A DNA stretch of 64,000 bases from Paraburkholderia phytofirmans OLGA172 (GCF_001634365.1 NZ_CP014579.1:930001-994000), one strand, 5' to 3'. Positions 39,154 through 48,610 are shown, counted from the first letter of the stretch. The notes: generated by a model from the sequence alone, not told the origin. Translations and numbers: made by a program.

Positions 39154-40072
39154 ATGAAACTGAACCGCATGATCAGCACGGTCGAAGTGCACACCGCCGG
39201 CGAACCGTTTCGCATCGTCACGAGCGGCTTGCCGAAGTTTCCCGGCAAGACCATCGTCGAGCGGCGCGCGTGGCTCAAGGCGCATGCCGATCACTTGCGC
39301 CGCGCGCTGATGCTCGAGCCGCGCGGCCACGCCGATATGTACGGCGGTTATCTGACGGAGCCGGTCAGCGAAGGCGCGGACTTCGGGGTGATCTTCGTGC
39401 ACAACGAGGGGTATAGCGACCATTGCGGCCACGGCGTGATCGCCCTCGCGACCGCGGCTGTCGCGCTCGGCTGGATCGAGCGCAGCGAACCGGAAACGCG
39501 TGTCGGCATCGACGCGCCGTGCGGCTTCATTGAAGCGTTCGTGCAATGGGACGGCGAGCAGGCGGGGCACGTACGCTTCGTGAACGTGCCGTCGTTCATC
39601 TGGCAGCGCGACGTGACGGTGCACACGCCCAGTTTCGGCGAAGTGCGCGGCGATATCGCCTTCGGCGGTGCGTTCTATTTCTACACGTCGGGCAAGCCCT
39701 TCGATCTGAACGTGCGCGAAGCCGAGCTCGACCGGCTGATCCAGTTCGGCGACGAAGTCAAACGCGCGGCGAACGCGGCCTTCAAGGTCGAGCATCCGCT
39801 GATTCCGGAAATCAACCATATCTACGGCACGATCGTCGACAACGCGCCGCGTCGCGCAACTCTATCTGCGCGGCTTGTTGGGACGCGACGAGACGCTCGT
39901 CAACGAATCGGTGATCGGGACGATTTTTCGCGGCCGCGTTGTGTCGGAGACGAAGCTCGACCGATTCGACGCAGTGATTCCGGAGATTGAAGGCGACGCG
40001 CATGTGGTTGGTTTTGCAAACTGGATCGTCGACGAACGCGATCCGCTGACTTACGGTTTTCTGGTGCGCTGA
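39154..40072 (+). pseudogene. broken proline-racemase-family gene (trans-3-hydroxyproline dehydratase-like)
   Basis: The frame opening at 39154 reads as a proline-racemase-family protein up to Asn-Ala-Pro-Arg233, with the first catalytic cysteine in HCGHG and the HNEGYS context seen in trans-3-hydroxy-L-proline dehydratases. From 39851 the family sequence resumes in another frame (VAQLYLRGLLGRDE) and runs to the stop at 40072. About 80-90 bases are missing at the joint, including the segment expected to hold the second catalytic position (Cys in racemases, Thr in dehydratases), and the frame shifts. The uninterrupted product would be a dead 278-residue chain with an unrelated tail. Confidence 0.85.
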
Positions 40073-40112
40073 ATCGAACCCATCAATTCGCCTGGACAGA
40101 AAAAGCCCGCTT

Positions 40113-41057
40113 ATGAGCCGCCCGACCACGCAGATTTTCGACGCCGCCGCCACCGCTCGGCTGATCCCGTACGCGACGCTCGTCGACGCCTTGAAGTGCG
40201 CGAGCATCGACTATGCGCAGCACCGCATCGCGAGTCCTGAACGGCTCGTCGTGCCGCTCAACGAAGGCGGCATCATGCTGTCGATGCCGGCTACCGCGCC
40301 CGATCTCGCGATCCACAAGCTGGTCAATGTATGCGCGAGCAATGGAGCGCGCGGCATCCCCACGATCCACGGCCAGGTGATGGCCTTCGACGCCGACACC
40401 GGCGAGACGCTCTTCATTCTCGACGGCCCGACGGTGACCGGACGGCGCACGGCGGCGATGTCGATGCTCGGCGTACACACTTTCGCGCCGGCCCGGCCGC
40501 ACGAATTCCTGCTGATTGGCACGGGCACACAGGCAGTGAACCATCTGGAGGCGATGGGCGAACTGTTTCCCGACGCGCGTGTATGGGTGAAGGGCAGTGC
40601 GCCCGCGCGGGCCGAAGCGTTTTGCGCCGCACATCGCGCGCATCGCGGCAAGGCGCGCGAACTGCAACCGCTGGCCGACCCTGGCGCGGCCATCCCCGAT
40701 TCGATCGACGTGGTGATCGCGCTGACCACCAGCAAGCAGGCCGTCTACGACGAAGCGGCGCGCGCGGACCGGCTCGTGATCGGCGTGGGCGCGTTCACGC
40801 CGGCCATGGTCGAGATCGGCGCGCGCACGATCGCGGGCAGCGCGCTGTTCGTCGACGACGAAGCCGGCGCGAGGCATGAAGCCGGTGATTTTATCCAGGC
40901 CGGCGTCGATTGGTCGCGGGTCGGCGGAATTGCGGCGGTGCTGGACACTGCCGCGTCGTTGCCGCCTGAAAAACCGGTTGTGTTCAAGAGCGTCGGCTGC
41001 GCGGCATGGGATCTGGCGGCCTGCCGGGTAGCGCGCGAGGCATTGTCCGGCGGCTGA
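40113..41057 (+). CDS. ornithine cyclodeaminase-family protein, likely pyrroline-2-carboxylate reductase
   Basis: A 314-residue member of the ornithine cyclodeaminase/mu-crystallin family, with the NAD(P) motif LIGTGTQAVNHLEA at about 133-146 and the FVDDEAGA motif. Beside a trans-3-hydroxyproline dehydratase relative, the expected role is reduction of delta-1-pyrroline-2-carboxylate to L-proline (LhpI type). It starts 40 bases after the pseudogene. With that partner broken, its substrate must now come from elsewhere, such as D-proline or pipecolate metabolism. Confidence 0.8.
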   Translation: MSRPTTQIFDAAATARLIPYATLVDALKCASIDYAQHRIASPERLVVPLNEGGIMLSMPATAPDLAIHKLVNVCASNGARGIPTIHGQVMAFDADTGETLFILDGPTVTGRRTAAMSMLGVHTFAPARPHEFLLIGTGTQAVNHLEAMGELFPDARVWVKGSAPARAEAFCAAHRAHRGKARELQPLADPGAAIPDSIDVVIALTTSKQAVYDEAARADRLVIGVGAFTPAMVEIGARTIAGSALFVDDEAGARHEAGDFIQAGVDWSRVGGIAAVLDTAASLPPEKPVVFKSVGCAAWDLAACRVAREALSGG

Positions 41058-41146
41058 GCAGGGGCAGTCCGGATGGTTCGAAAAAGACTCGGCAAAAGGC
41101 CCGCCAAAGGTCCAGAAAAGGTTCGGCAAACGCTGGCTTTGCTAGT

Positions 41147-41171
41147 CGGGTTGGCATCTTGCGCCAACCCG
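41147..41171. other. 9-bp perfect hairpin upstream of zwf
   Basis: CGGGTTGGC-ATCTTGC-GCCAACCCG, 90 bases after the reductase stop and without a T-run. It could be an operator or an RNA end structure. A second, terminator-like hairpin follows at 41226-41254. Confidence 0.45.
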
Positions 41172-41225
41172 CGGCACATCTTGCCGTGCAAACAATCCCA
41201 AAACGTTGCAACATAGACGTTTGCC

Positions 41226-41254
41226 AAAAAAGTGCCGGTCAGCCGGCGCTTTTT
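41226..41254. terminator. bidirectional intrinsic terminator
   Basis: An eight-base-pair stem (AGTGCCGG/CCGGCGCT with one wobble) and a four-base loop are flanked by AAAAA on the left and TTTT on the right, the pattern of a terminator working in both directions. It would end the reductase transcript before zwf. Confidence 0.7.
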
Positions 41255-41303
41255 GCCCCCTTGTCATTTGACTTGACGCCTATCACGACGCTGCGACCGC
41301 GCT

Positions 41304-42785
41304 ATGACGACCCAACACGCTTTAGCCACTCCTGCCCTGCCGCTGGATATGATCATCTTCGGCGGCACCGGCGACCTGTCGTTTCGCAAGCTGCTGCCCG
41401 CGCTCTACATGGCGCATCTGCACTGCAATCTGCCGCCGGATACCCGCATTCTCACGATTGGCCGCAAGCCGTGGTCGCGTGAGCAGTACATCAACGAATT
41501 CATGGAAGCGAAGGCGAAGCCCTTCATCGAAAAGAAGGCGTTCGATTCCGCCGCCTGGGACAAATTCCTGGCGCTGTTCGAGTACGTGCGCATGGACGTC
41601 GATTCGGTCGAGGACTACCACAGTCTGAAGGAGGCGTCGCGCGAAGGTGTGCGGCGCGTGTTCTATCTCGCGACCTCGCCTGATCTGTTCACGAATATTT
41701 GCGAGCATCTTTCGGCGGCGGGACTAGTCGACGAGAATTCACGGGTCGTGCTCGAGAAACCGCTGGGCCACGATCTGGCGTCGGCGCAGGAGATCAACAC
41801 CGCGGTCGGCAAGCATTTCGGCGAAGCGCAGATCTACCGGATCGACCACTACCTCGGCAAGGAAACGGTGCAGAACCTGATGGTGCTGCGCTTTGGCAAC
41901 GCGATTTTCGGCCCGCTGTGGCAGGCGCCGTATATCAAGCGCGTGCAGATCACGGTGGCCGAAGAGGTCGGCGTGGGGAGCCGCGCGGGCTTCTACGATA
42001 AAACCGGCGCGCTGCGCGACATGGTGCAGAACCACTTGCTGCAACTGCTGTGCATCGTCGCGATGGAGCCACCGGTGTCGCTCAATCCGGATGCAGTGCG
42101 CGACGAAAAGCTCAAGGTACTGCGCTCGCTGCGGCCCATGACGCCCGAAGATATCGCTCGCGATACCGTGCGCGGCCAGTACACGGCCGGCGCGGTGAAT
42201 GGCGAGCCGGTGAAGGGCTATCTCGAGGAAGACAATGTGCCGGCAAATAGCCGCGCCGAGACGTTCGTCGCCTTGCGTGCGCATATCAACAATTGGCGCT
42301 GGGCCAACGTGCCGTTCTTCCTGCGCACCGGCAAGCGCATGCAGAAGAAGGTGTCGGAGATCGTTATCGAGTTTTCCGAATTGCCGTTCTCGATCATTCC
42401 GAGCGGTGGGCGCAACTACGGCAATCGTCTCGTGATCCAGCTGCAGCCGGAAGAGTCGATCCAGTTGCAGATGCTCGCGAAGGAGCCGGGCAGCGGCATG
42501 CACATGCTGCCGGTGAATTTGAACCTCGACTTGCAGCAGGCCTTCACCGAGCGTCGCGCGGAAGCGTACGAGCGTTTGCTGATCGACGTGATTCGCGGAC
42601 GCCTCACGCACTTCATGCGCCGCGACGAACTCGAAGCCGCATGGGCGTGGGCCGAACCGATTCTGGAAGGCTGGGCCAAGTCGGGTGACAAGCCGCGTGG
42701 CTATACGGCAGGCACGTTCGGACCGGCTGCGTCGACGGCGCTGATGGCGCGCGAAAACGCTGTGTGGGCGGAAGAATCGCAGTAA
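41304..42785 (+). CDS. zwf: glucose-6-phosphate 1-dehydrogenase
   Basis: Oxidises glucose-6-phosphate to 6-phosphogluconolactone with NAD(P), feeding the Entner-Doudoroff and pentose phosphate routes. The 493-residue protein has the coenzyme motif GGTGDLSFRK at about 20-29 and the substrate-binding and catalytic RIDHYLGKE near 182. It is not accompanied by pgl or glk, so this is a lone copy outside the usual hex cluster and may be a paralogue. No strong Shine-Dalgarno sequence precedes the ATG. Confidence 0.93.
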   Translation: MTTQHALATPALPLDMIIFGGTGDLSFRKLLPALYMAHLHCNLPPDTRILTIGRKPWSREQYINEFMEAKAKPFIEKKAFDSAAWDKFLALFEYVRMDVDSVEDYHSLKEASREGVRRVFYLATSPDLFTNICEHLSAAGLVDENSRVVLEKPLGHDLASAQEINTAVGKHFGEAQIYRIDHYLGKETVQNLMVLRFGNAIFGPLWQAPYIKRVQITVAEEVGVGSRAGFYDKTGALRDMVQNHLLQLLCIVAMEPPVSLNPDAVRDEKLKVLRSLRPMTPEDIARDTVRGQYTAGAVNGEPVKGYLEEDNVPANSRAETFVALRAHINNWRWANVPFFLRTGKRMQKKVSEIVIEFSELPFSIIPSGGRNYGNRLVIQLQPEESIQLQMLAKEPGSGMHMLPVNLNLDLQQAFTERRAEAYERLLIDVIRGRLTHFMRRDELEAAWAWAEPILEGWAKSGDKPRGYTAGTFGPAASTALMARENAVWAEESQ

Positions 42786-42985
42786 GCAGGCAATCAGGCA
42801 TCGGCGGTGCGTCGACGCAGCCTTGCGAGGTCGCGCGTGCATATCTGGGGCGGCTTTGCGTCGCTCGTATATTTGCTGCGGCCGTGGCAGGTGGTGCGAG
42901 ACCGGCGGTTAAACGTGCCCGCGGGGCAGAATACGTCGCAGCGGCGTTCGTGAATACGGTGTTGCGAGCCTGCATGAAACCCGCC

Positions 42986-43942
42986 TTAGGCGGGATGCAG
43001 GCCACGCAACAATTGCCGGACTCGCGACAGGTCCTGATCGACGTGTTCGGCTTGTTCGAACAATTCAGCGAGCCAGTCGACGAAGGCCCGCACGCGTGGC
43101 GAGATCCGGCGGTTCTTTACATACGCGACGGAGACCGGCATCGGCACGGGTTTCCATTGCGGCAGCACTTCGCGCAACCGTCCCGAATCGAGGTAGGGCT
43201 GTGCGGCGATTCGCGCCGGTTGGATCAGGCCCAGACCTTGCAATCCGCAGCTGAGGTAAGCCTGCTCGTCGCTGACTTTGACAAAGCCTTTGACCTTGAC
43301 GTTTTGCGCTTCGCCGTCCACTTCAAAGTCGAAGTCGACTTCGCGGCCGTTATGCGGCGACATGCAATTGACGGCGGTGTGTCCGCGCAGATCGTCGAGG
43401 TCGGCGGGTGTGCCGTTGCGGCTCAGGTAGGCCGGGCTTGCGCATGTCACGTGCTCGAGGGTGCCCAATTGCCGCGCGATCAGATTTGAATCCGGCAATT
43501 CGCCTAGTTGGATACTGCAGTCGATGGCTTCCGAGATCAGATCGACTGTTCGGTTGCTGACGCCGATGGCCAGATCGAGGTTCGGATAGCGGGCGTGGAA
43601 GTCCTCCAGGGCTGGCAGGACGATGGCGCTCGCTACCGCGCCGGGCATTTCGATGCGCAGGCGGCCGGTCAGGTTATCCGTTGAGTGACGGAGGCTGGCT
43701 TCCATTTCGTCGATGTCAGCGAGGATTTGCGCGCAGCGCTCATAATAGGCCGCGCCTTCTGGCGTGATGCTCAGACGCCGCGTCGTGCGGGTTAGGAGGG
43801 CAGTGCCTAGCAGGGCCTCCAGGTTCTGGACGATGGTTGTCGCTGTCGCGCGGGGGATGTTGAGCGACTCCGCTGCGCGGGTGAAGCTGTTTGTGTCCAC
43901 GATTCGGATGAATGTCCGCATTGCAGTTATTCTGTCAATCAC
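42986..43942 (-). CDS. LysR-family transcriptional regulator
   Basis: A 318-residue LysR regulator: winged helix at 1-60 (SFTRAAESLNIPRATATTIVQNLEALLG) and a periplasmic-binding-like effector domain from about 90. It resembles the group regulating dehydrogenases and efflux. It begins 14 bases after the stop of the zinc alcohol dehydrogenase gene on the same strand, so the two may be co-transcribed. Effector unknown. Confidence 0.88.
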   Translation of the reverse strand: MIDRITAMRTFIRIVDTNSFTRAAESLNIPRATATTIVQNLEALLGTALLTRTTRRLSITPEGAAYYERCAQILADIDEMEASLRHSTDNLTGRLRIEMPGAVASAIVLPALEDFHARYPNLDLAIGVSNRTVDLISEAIDCSIQLGELPDSNLIARQLGTLEHVTCASPAYLSRNGTPADLDDLRGHTAVNCMSPHNGREVDFDFEVDGEAQNVKVKGFVKVSDEQAYLSCGLQGLGLIQPARIAAQPYLDSGRLREVLPQWKPVPMPVSVAYVKNRRISPRVRAFVDWLAELFEQAEHVDQDLSRVRQLLRGLHPA

Positions 43943-43956
43943 GATTCTGACTCCAG

Positions 43957-45012
43957 TTAGTACTTCCGTAAGGAATCCAGATCAACAACAAACCGATACT
44001 TAACATCACTCTTAAGCATCCGTTCATAAGCCTCATTAATCCCCTGCATAGGAATCACTTCAATATCCGAAGTAATTCCGTGCTCGCCACAGAAATCGAG
44101 CATCTCCTGCGTCTCGGCAATCCCGCCAATCAGCGAACCAGCCAGCCGGCGACGCTTGAAGATCAGATTGAACACCTGCGGCGACGGATGATCGTGCTCC
44201 GGCGCACCGACCAGCGTCATCGTCCCATCGCGCTTCAGCAGATTCAAAAACGGATTCAAATCATGCTGCGCAGCCACGGTATTCAGAATGAAATCGAAGC
44301 TGTTGGCATGCACGCCCATCTCTTCAGCATTCTTCGAGATGACAACCTCATGCGCACCAAGCCGCCTGGCATCTTCAATCTTCGACGGCGACGTCGTAAA
44401 CAACACCACATGCGCACCCATCGCACGGGCCAATTTCACGCCCATGTGACCCAGGCCACCAAGACCGACAATCCCGACCTTCTTGCCAGGACCGGCACCC
44501 CACGTGCGCAGCGGCGAATACGTCGTGATACCCGCGCACAGCAACGGCGCCACACCCGCCGGATCGAGATTCTCCGGCACCCGCAGCGTGAATGCCTCAT
44601 CCACCACCAGTTGCGTCGAATAACCGCCGTAGGTGATCTGACCGTCAACCCGGTCCACACCGTTGTACGTGCCGACAAAACCGTTTTCGCAATACTGCTC
44701 GAGACCTTCCTCGCAACTCGCACACGTACGGCATGAGTCGACGAGGCATCCCACGCCCACCAGGTCGCCTGCCTTGTACTTCGTCACGTCCGGACCCACC
44801 GCCGTCACGCGGCCGACAATTTCATGGCCCGGCACCACAGGAAAAGCCGTGTTCTTCCATTCGTTACGTGCCTGGTGCAAGTCGGAATGGCACACGCCGC
44901 AAAAAAGGACTTCCATCTGCACGTCATGAGCGCGCAGTTCGCGGCGCTGGATTTCGAACGGGGCGAGCGGCGCGGTAGCGTCGGTCGCTGCATAGGCATA
45001 AGTCGTGCTCAT
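43957..45012 (-). CDS. zinc-dependent alcohol dehydrogenase (YahK/AdhC type)
   Basis: Medium-chain alcohol/aldehyde reductase, 351 residues. Catalytic zinc ligands are in CGVCHSD and PGHEIVG, structural zinc cysteines in CRTCASCEEGLEQYC, and the coenzyme motif GLGGLGHMG at about 188-196. It belongs to the NADP-preferring cinnamyl-alcohol-dehydrogenase-like group that detoxifies aldehydes. GGAG precedes the ATG at 45012. It is divergent from an AraC regulator across a perfect palindrome, like the yqhC-yqhD pair of E. coli in layout. Confidence 0.9.
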   Translation of the reverse strand: MSTTYAYAATDATAPLAPFEIQRRELRAHDVQMEVLFCGVCHSDLHQARNEWKNTAFPVVPGHEIVGRVTAVGPDVTKYKAGDLVGVGCLVDSCRTCASCEEGLEQYCENGFVGTYNGVDRVDGQITYGGYSTQLVVDEAFTLRVPENLDPAGVAPLLCAGITTYSPLRTWGAGPGKKVGIVGLGGLGHMGVKLARAMGAHVVLFTTSPSKIEDARRLGAHEVVISKNAEEMGVHANSFDFILNTVAAQHDLNPFLNLLKRDGTMTLVGAPEHDHPSPQVFNLIFKRRRLAGSLIGGIAETQEMLDFCGEHGITSDIEVIPMQGINEAYERMLKSDVKYRFVVDLDSLRKY

Positions 45013-45127
45013 AGGTAGCTCCAGCAAAGAGGGTAATGTCGCAAGGCGCCAACGATGGGCGATGCGCGTCGCCGATGCGGCCAAACCTTGTTGTAGACCA
45101 GGATCGCGGCGCAGATGGAGGCCGACG

Positions 45128-45148
45128 TATTCACCGAAACGGTGAATA
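45128..45148. promoter_or_regulatory. perfect 21-bp palindrome between adh and araC genes
   Basis: TATTCACCG-AAA-CGGTGAATA, nine-base arms with no mismatch, followed at 45149 by a further GGTGAA half-site. It is central in the 328-base divergent promoter region (45013-45340), which otherwise shows no gene. AraC proteins usually prefer direct repeats, so the extra half-site may matter. Confidence 0.6.
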
Positions 45149-45340
45149 GGTGAACAGGCGACCGAGCCCGGCGCAGCGCGGAAAAAGATGATCCGGCAGG
45201 GTTCCCATAGTAGGAGCCGGGCGCGAACCGGGGAATACCTGAACGTCTTGAAGATTTGCCTAAAACTCCTGGCGGCGAGCGCAGTTGGTCGTTCGGTGCT
45301 AAATTTCAAGCATTATTCTCTTGCGCGTCACTATACCGTC

Positions 45341-46384
45341 ATGCCAACCCGTTCCGTTGAACCCGCGTCGGTCGAGCGCGACCCTGTCGATAGCGACCCC
45401 GTCGAGCGCGCCCCGCTCACTCGCGCCCCGGCCGCTGGCGGCCCTGCCGACCCTGCCCAGCAGCGTCTGGTCGAATTGTTCGACATGCTTGCGCCCGATC
45501 CGGGCATTACGCGTTCGAGCGTGGAAGGGGTCAGTCTGATGCGCGCGAATACCCCGATGCCGCGCAGGCCCGTGATGTACGAGCCGAGCATCGTGATTGT
45601 CTGCCAGGGGCGCAAGCGCGGTTTTCTCGGCGATCAGGTATTCCAGTACGATGCGCAGCAATACCTGGTGCTCTCGGTGCCGCTGCCGTTCGAGTGTGAA
45701 ACCGAGGCGAGCCCGGAACAGCCGTTCCTCGCCATCTCGGTGCGTGTCGATCTGACCATGGTAGCCGAGCTGCTCATGGCGCTGAATGAAGCGCAGGGCG
45801 CCACGCAGAACGAGCCGCTCGGCATCTATTCGACGCCGCTCGATCCGGCCTTGAACAATGCAGTGCAGCGTTTGATGGAAGCCTTAGCCTCGCCGCTAGA
45901 CGCGCGCATTCTCGCACCTGGCGTGGTTCGCGAAATCTGTTATCGCGTGTTGACGGGCGAGCAGGGCGACGCGATTCGCGCGGCGCTTACGCATCAGAAT
46001 CATTTCGGCCGCATCGCCAAGGCGCTACGGCGAATCCATGCCGACTACCACGGGCAACTCGATGTCGATACGCTTGCTTCTGAAGCGGGCATGAGCCTCG
46101 CCGTTTTTCATGCGCAATTCAAGGCCGTGACGGCGACCTCGCCGATGCAATACGTGAAGACCACGCGTTTGCATCACGCGCGTTTGCTGATGGTGCAGGA
46201 TGGCTTGAATGCCGGCGCCGCCGCGGCGCGCGTCGGTTACGAGAGCGCGTCGCAGTTCAGCCGCGAGTTCAAGCGTCTGTTCGGCCTGAGCCCGGTCGAT
46301 GAAGTCAAGCGCATGCGCACCGTGCACGATGCGCCACCGCCGCGCGTAGTCAAGCCGGTCGCGCGTTATGTGACCGCGGTTTAG
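45341..46384 (+). CDS. AraC-family regulator with AraC_N sensor domain
   Basis: A 347-residue activator. Residues 1-40 are a disordered tail with repeats of VERDP/VDSDP type; about 60-220 is the AraC_N (YqhC-like) domain with MRANTPMPRRPVMYEPSIVIVCQG; the C-terminus holds two helix-turn-helix motifs (LASEAGMSLAVFHAQFKAV and AARVGYESASQFSREFKRLFG). YqhC-type proteins activate aldehyde reductase genes in response to aldehydes, so the divergent alcohol dehydrogenase is the likely target. Confidence 0.88.
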   Translation: MPTRSVEPASVERDPVDSDPVERAPLTRAPAAGGPADPAQQRLVELFDMLAPDPGITRSSVEGVSLMRANTPMPRRPVMYEPSIVIVCQGRKRGFLGDQVFQYDAQQYLVLSVPLPFECETEASPEQPFLAISVRVDLTMVAELLMALNEAQGATQNEPLGIYSTPLDPALNNAVQRLMEALASPLDARILAPGVVREICYRVLTGEQGDAIRAALTHQNHFGRIAKALRRIHADYHGQLDVDTLASEAGMSLAVFHAQFKAVTATSPMQYVKTTRLHHARLLMVQDGLNAGAAAARVGYESASQFSREFKRLFGLSPVDEVKRMRTVHDAPPPRVVKPVARYVTAV

Positions 46385-46404
46385 ACGCGCGGTTGCCGGA
46401 TTCG

Positions 46405-47178
46405 TTATAGCCCGCTGAACCAGTTGTACCCCTGGTCCTCCCAATAGCCGCCGGGGTTCGTGTTGGTCACGAAGATCGCAGCGATGTGCTTCGGATTCTT
46501 GAAGCCCAGTTTGGTCGGTACGCGCAGCTTCAGCGGGTAGCCGTATTTGGCCGGCAGCGGCGCGTCGCGGAAATCGAGTGTCAGTTGGGTTTGCGGATGC
46601 AAGGCCGTCGCCATGTCGAGGCTCGAGTAATACCGATCGGCGCATTTGAAGCCGACATAGCGAGCGCTCAGATCGGCGCCGATGCGCTCGAGGAACGTGC
46701 GAAACGGCACGCCTCGCCATTGCCCGATCGCGCTCCATCCTTCAATGCAGATGTGTCGTGTAATCTGCGAAGCCTGCGGCAACGCGCGCAGCTGCTCGAG
46801 CGTCCACGTGCGCTTGTCCGACACCAAACCCGACACTTCCAGCTGATACGTCGAACCATCGATATCCGGCGCATCGAACTCCGGATAGAACGCGTTGAAC
46901 GGGAATGGGTCGGTGATCTCGCTCGCCGAATAGGTCGGCGCGAGCTTGTTGCGATCGAACAGCCATCCTTGCACGCGATCGTTCCAGCGCGACATGGCCC
47001 ACAACACTTTGTCGACCGAATCGCCGTCCTGCATGTTGCAGCCCGAGAGCATCGCCAGCGCGCCGATCGAAAGCGACGAGCGCAGGAACAACCGTCGTTG
47101 CAATCGTTCGATTTGCGGTTTGTGGTCGGCGAGGACAATACGCGTGCCGCGCGAGTCCTTGCGTTCTGATTCACTCAT
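46405..47178 (-). CDS. SUOX-family molybdopterin-dependent oxidoreductase
   Basis: Exported molybdoenzyme of the sulfite oxidase/YedY fold, 257 residues. The N-terminus has a twin-arginine motif (RRLFLR) followed by a hydrophobic stretch and a lipobox-like LSGC at about 43-46, so it may be a Tat-exported lipoprotein. The molybdenum ligand should be the cysteine of HICIEGW. It is shorter than MsrP (about 330) and lacks MsrP's C-terminal part. Its stop-side partner is the cytochrome b561 gene, whose stop overlaps this start in ATGA. Substrate unknown. Confidence 0.82.
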   Translation of the reverse strand: MSESERKDSRGTRIVLADHKPQIERLQRRLFLRSSLSIGALAMLSGCNMQDGDSVDKVLWAMSRWNDRVQGWLFDRNKLAPTYSASEITDPFPFNAFYPEFDAPDIDGSTYQLEVSGLVSDKRTWTLEQLRALPQASQITRHICIEGWSAIGQWRGVPFRTFLERIGADLSARYVGFKCADRYYSSLDMATALHPQTQLTLDFRDAPLPAKYGYPLKLRVPTKLGFKNPKHIAAIFVTNTNPGGYWEDQGYNWFSGL

Positions 47179-47807
47179 GCTTCGCTCCTATCGTGCGTGG
47201 CGAGCCGCGCGCGGCCCGTCAACATCGGCAGCAACGTGCGCGGCACCAGCAGCACCAGTGCCAGATGCACGACGACAAAACCGACCACACCCGCCATCGC
47301 GACAAAATGAACGCGACGCGCGAAATCGAAGCCGCCGAATAGCGCGGTAAGCCACGAGAATTGCACCGGCTTCCAGATCGAAAGCCCCGACGCGACCAGC
47401 AGCACGCCAAGGAACAATACGAAGAGGTAGAGCGCGCGCTGCACCGCGTTGTATTTGCCGGTATCGTGCGGCAGCTTGAACTGCATCGCCAAGGCGGCAT
47501 CGTGTACGACATCGCGCGGGTGGACGGGCAGCAGCTTGCGCCGGAAATGCCCCCGCCCGATGCCATACGCCAGATACAGCACGCCGTTCGCGCACAGCAG
47601 CCACATCGCCGTGAAATGCCATGCGATCGAGCCGCCCAGCCAGCCGCCGACGGTCGACCACACCGGAAATCTGAACGGAAAAAAGGGTGACGCGTTATAG
47701 ATCGCCCAGCCGCTCATTACCATGCAGACCATCGCAAATGCATTGATCCAGTGCGTGATTCGTACGACGAGTGGGTGGACGATAAAGCGCGCTTGCGGTT
47801 CGGGCAT
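47175..47807 (-). CDS. cytochrome b561 electron-transfer subunit
   Basis: Four-helix di-haem b protein, 210 residues, of the bacterial cytochrome b561/hydrogenase b-subunit family. Haem-ligand histidines are visible in RITHWINAF, WHFTAMW, RRVHFVAM and VVHLALV. It is translated just before, and overlaps by four bases, the molybdoenzyme gene, and should pass electrons between quinol and that periplasmic enzyme. Confidence 0.88.
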   Translation of the reverse strand: MPEPQARFIVHPLVVRITHWINAFAMVCMVMSGWAIYNASPFFPFRFPVWSTVGGWLGGSIAWHFTAMWLLCANGVLYLAYGIGRGHFRRKLLPVHPRDVVHDAALAMQFKLPHDTGKYNAVQRALYLFVLFLGVLLVASGLSIWKPVQFSWLTALFGGFDFARRVHFVAMAGVVGFVVVHLALVLLVPRTLLPMLTGRARLATHDRSEA

Positions 47808-47906
47808 GGTGAGCGGTGATGAAACATGGAAGAACCTGAAAGCCGCGTCATTGCGGCACGCGGCAGTCTGAACGGCTGAAAGAGCGGACGGTTGAAAAGC
47901 GCCGTA

Positions 47907-48539
47907 TTACATAGGCGGCGTTACACCATGCTCGCCTGCCGAGATGAAATTCGCCGCCATCGTGCCATCGGCTTCCTTGTGGGCGAACAGCACGACCTTC
48001 GCGCCCGGCACCAGCAGCGAGCGGTCACCCGGTTCGAGGGCGACGATAGGCACGTCTTGCGGAATCACGATTTTCTTTTCACCGTCCTTGTACTTGACGG
48101 TGATCGTGCGGCCGTTGCTGACCACGAGGGAGCCGACCGTGCCGTTGGTCATCGTGCTGTTGGAGCCGAGGTCCCACGGGCGATGGCCTTCGGCGGCGCC
48201 GCGCATGCTGGCCGGGAAGACGTGCACTTCGAGCGCTTTCAGGGTGCCGTCGGGCTGCGGAATCGCGGCGGTGCCGACATAGCTGTCCGGCTTGATGTCG
48301 TTCACGTTGGCGAGCGCGACGCCACGAATCGGCGTGTCCTTGGCGAGCTTCACGTCGACGTCTTTGCCGTCGCGCGTGTGGACCTTGAGCAGGTCGCCCG
48401 AGAGCGCGGTTACCGTGCCGCGTACGCCCGTGGGCGCGGCGGTTTGGGCCTGCGCGACGGATCCTGCGGCAAACAGCGAGGCGGCGACGAGCGCGGGGGC
48501 GACAATGGCGCGCATCGCATTAGCGGAAACAATCTTCAT
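47907..48539 (-). CDS. exported DUF5666-like protein
   Basis: A 210-residue periplasmic protein with a signal peptide ending in Ala-Gln-Ala (about residue 32). Two repeats of small beta-strands (GVRGTVTALSGDLLKVHTRDG and GTVGSLVVSNGRTITVKYKDG) suggest OB-like domains as in DUF5666. It lies upstream of, and may share a transcript with, the b561 and molybdoenzyme genes, and is divergent from the response regulator. Function unknown. Confidence 0.75.
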   Translation of the reverse strand: MKIVSANAMRAIVAPALVAASLFAAGSVAQAQTAAPTGVRGTVTALSGDLLKVHTRDGKDVDVKLAKDTPIRGVALANVNDIKPDSYVGTAAIPQPDGTLKALEVHVFPASMRGAAEGHRPWDLGSNSTMTNGTVGSLVVSNGRTITVKYKDGEKKIVIPQDVPIVALEPGDRSLLVPGAKVVLFAHKEADGTMAANFISAGEHGVTPPM

Positions 48540-48610
48540 GAGTTTGCTCTGAGTGGGTGAGGGATAGGGGCAGGTTAGGCGCGCGGGTGGCTCGGGCGAG
48601 TGACAGACGG

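Noticed and set aside
39154..40072. Calling the frame break a sequencing indel
   Set aside because: A single-base indel would leave all family motifs present; here a whole motif segment is missing as well as the frame, so a real deletion or an assembly collapse is needed.
43764..44003. Small plus-strand frame over the LysR start and the dehydrogenase end
   Set aside because: Overlaps two well-supported minus-strand genes; no start signal or family match.
46405..47178. Calling the molybdoenzyme and b561 genes msrP and msrQ
   Set aside because: The enzyme is about 75 residues shorter than MsrP and the membrane partner is a cytochrome b561, not the MsrQ ferric-reductase-like family.
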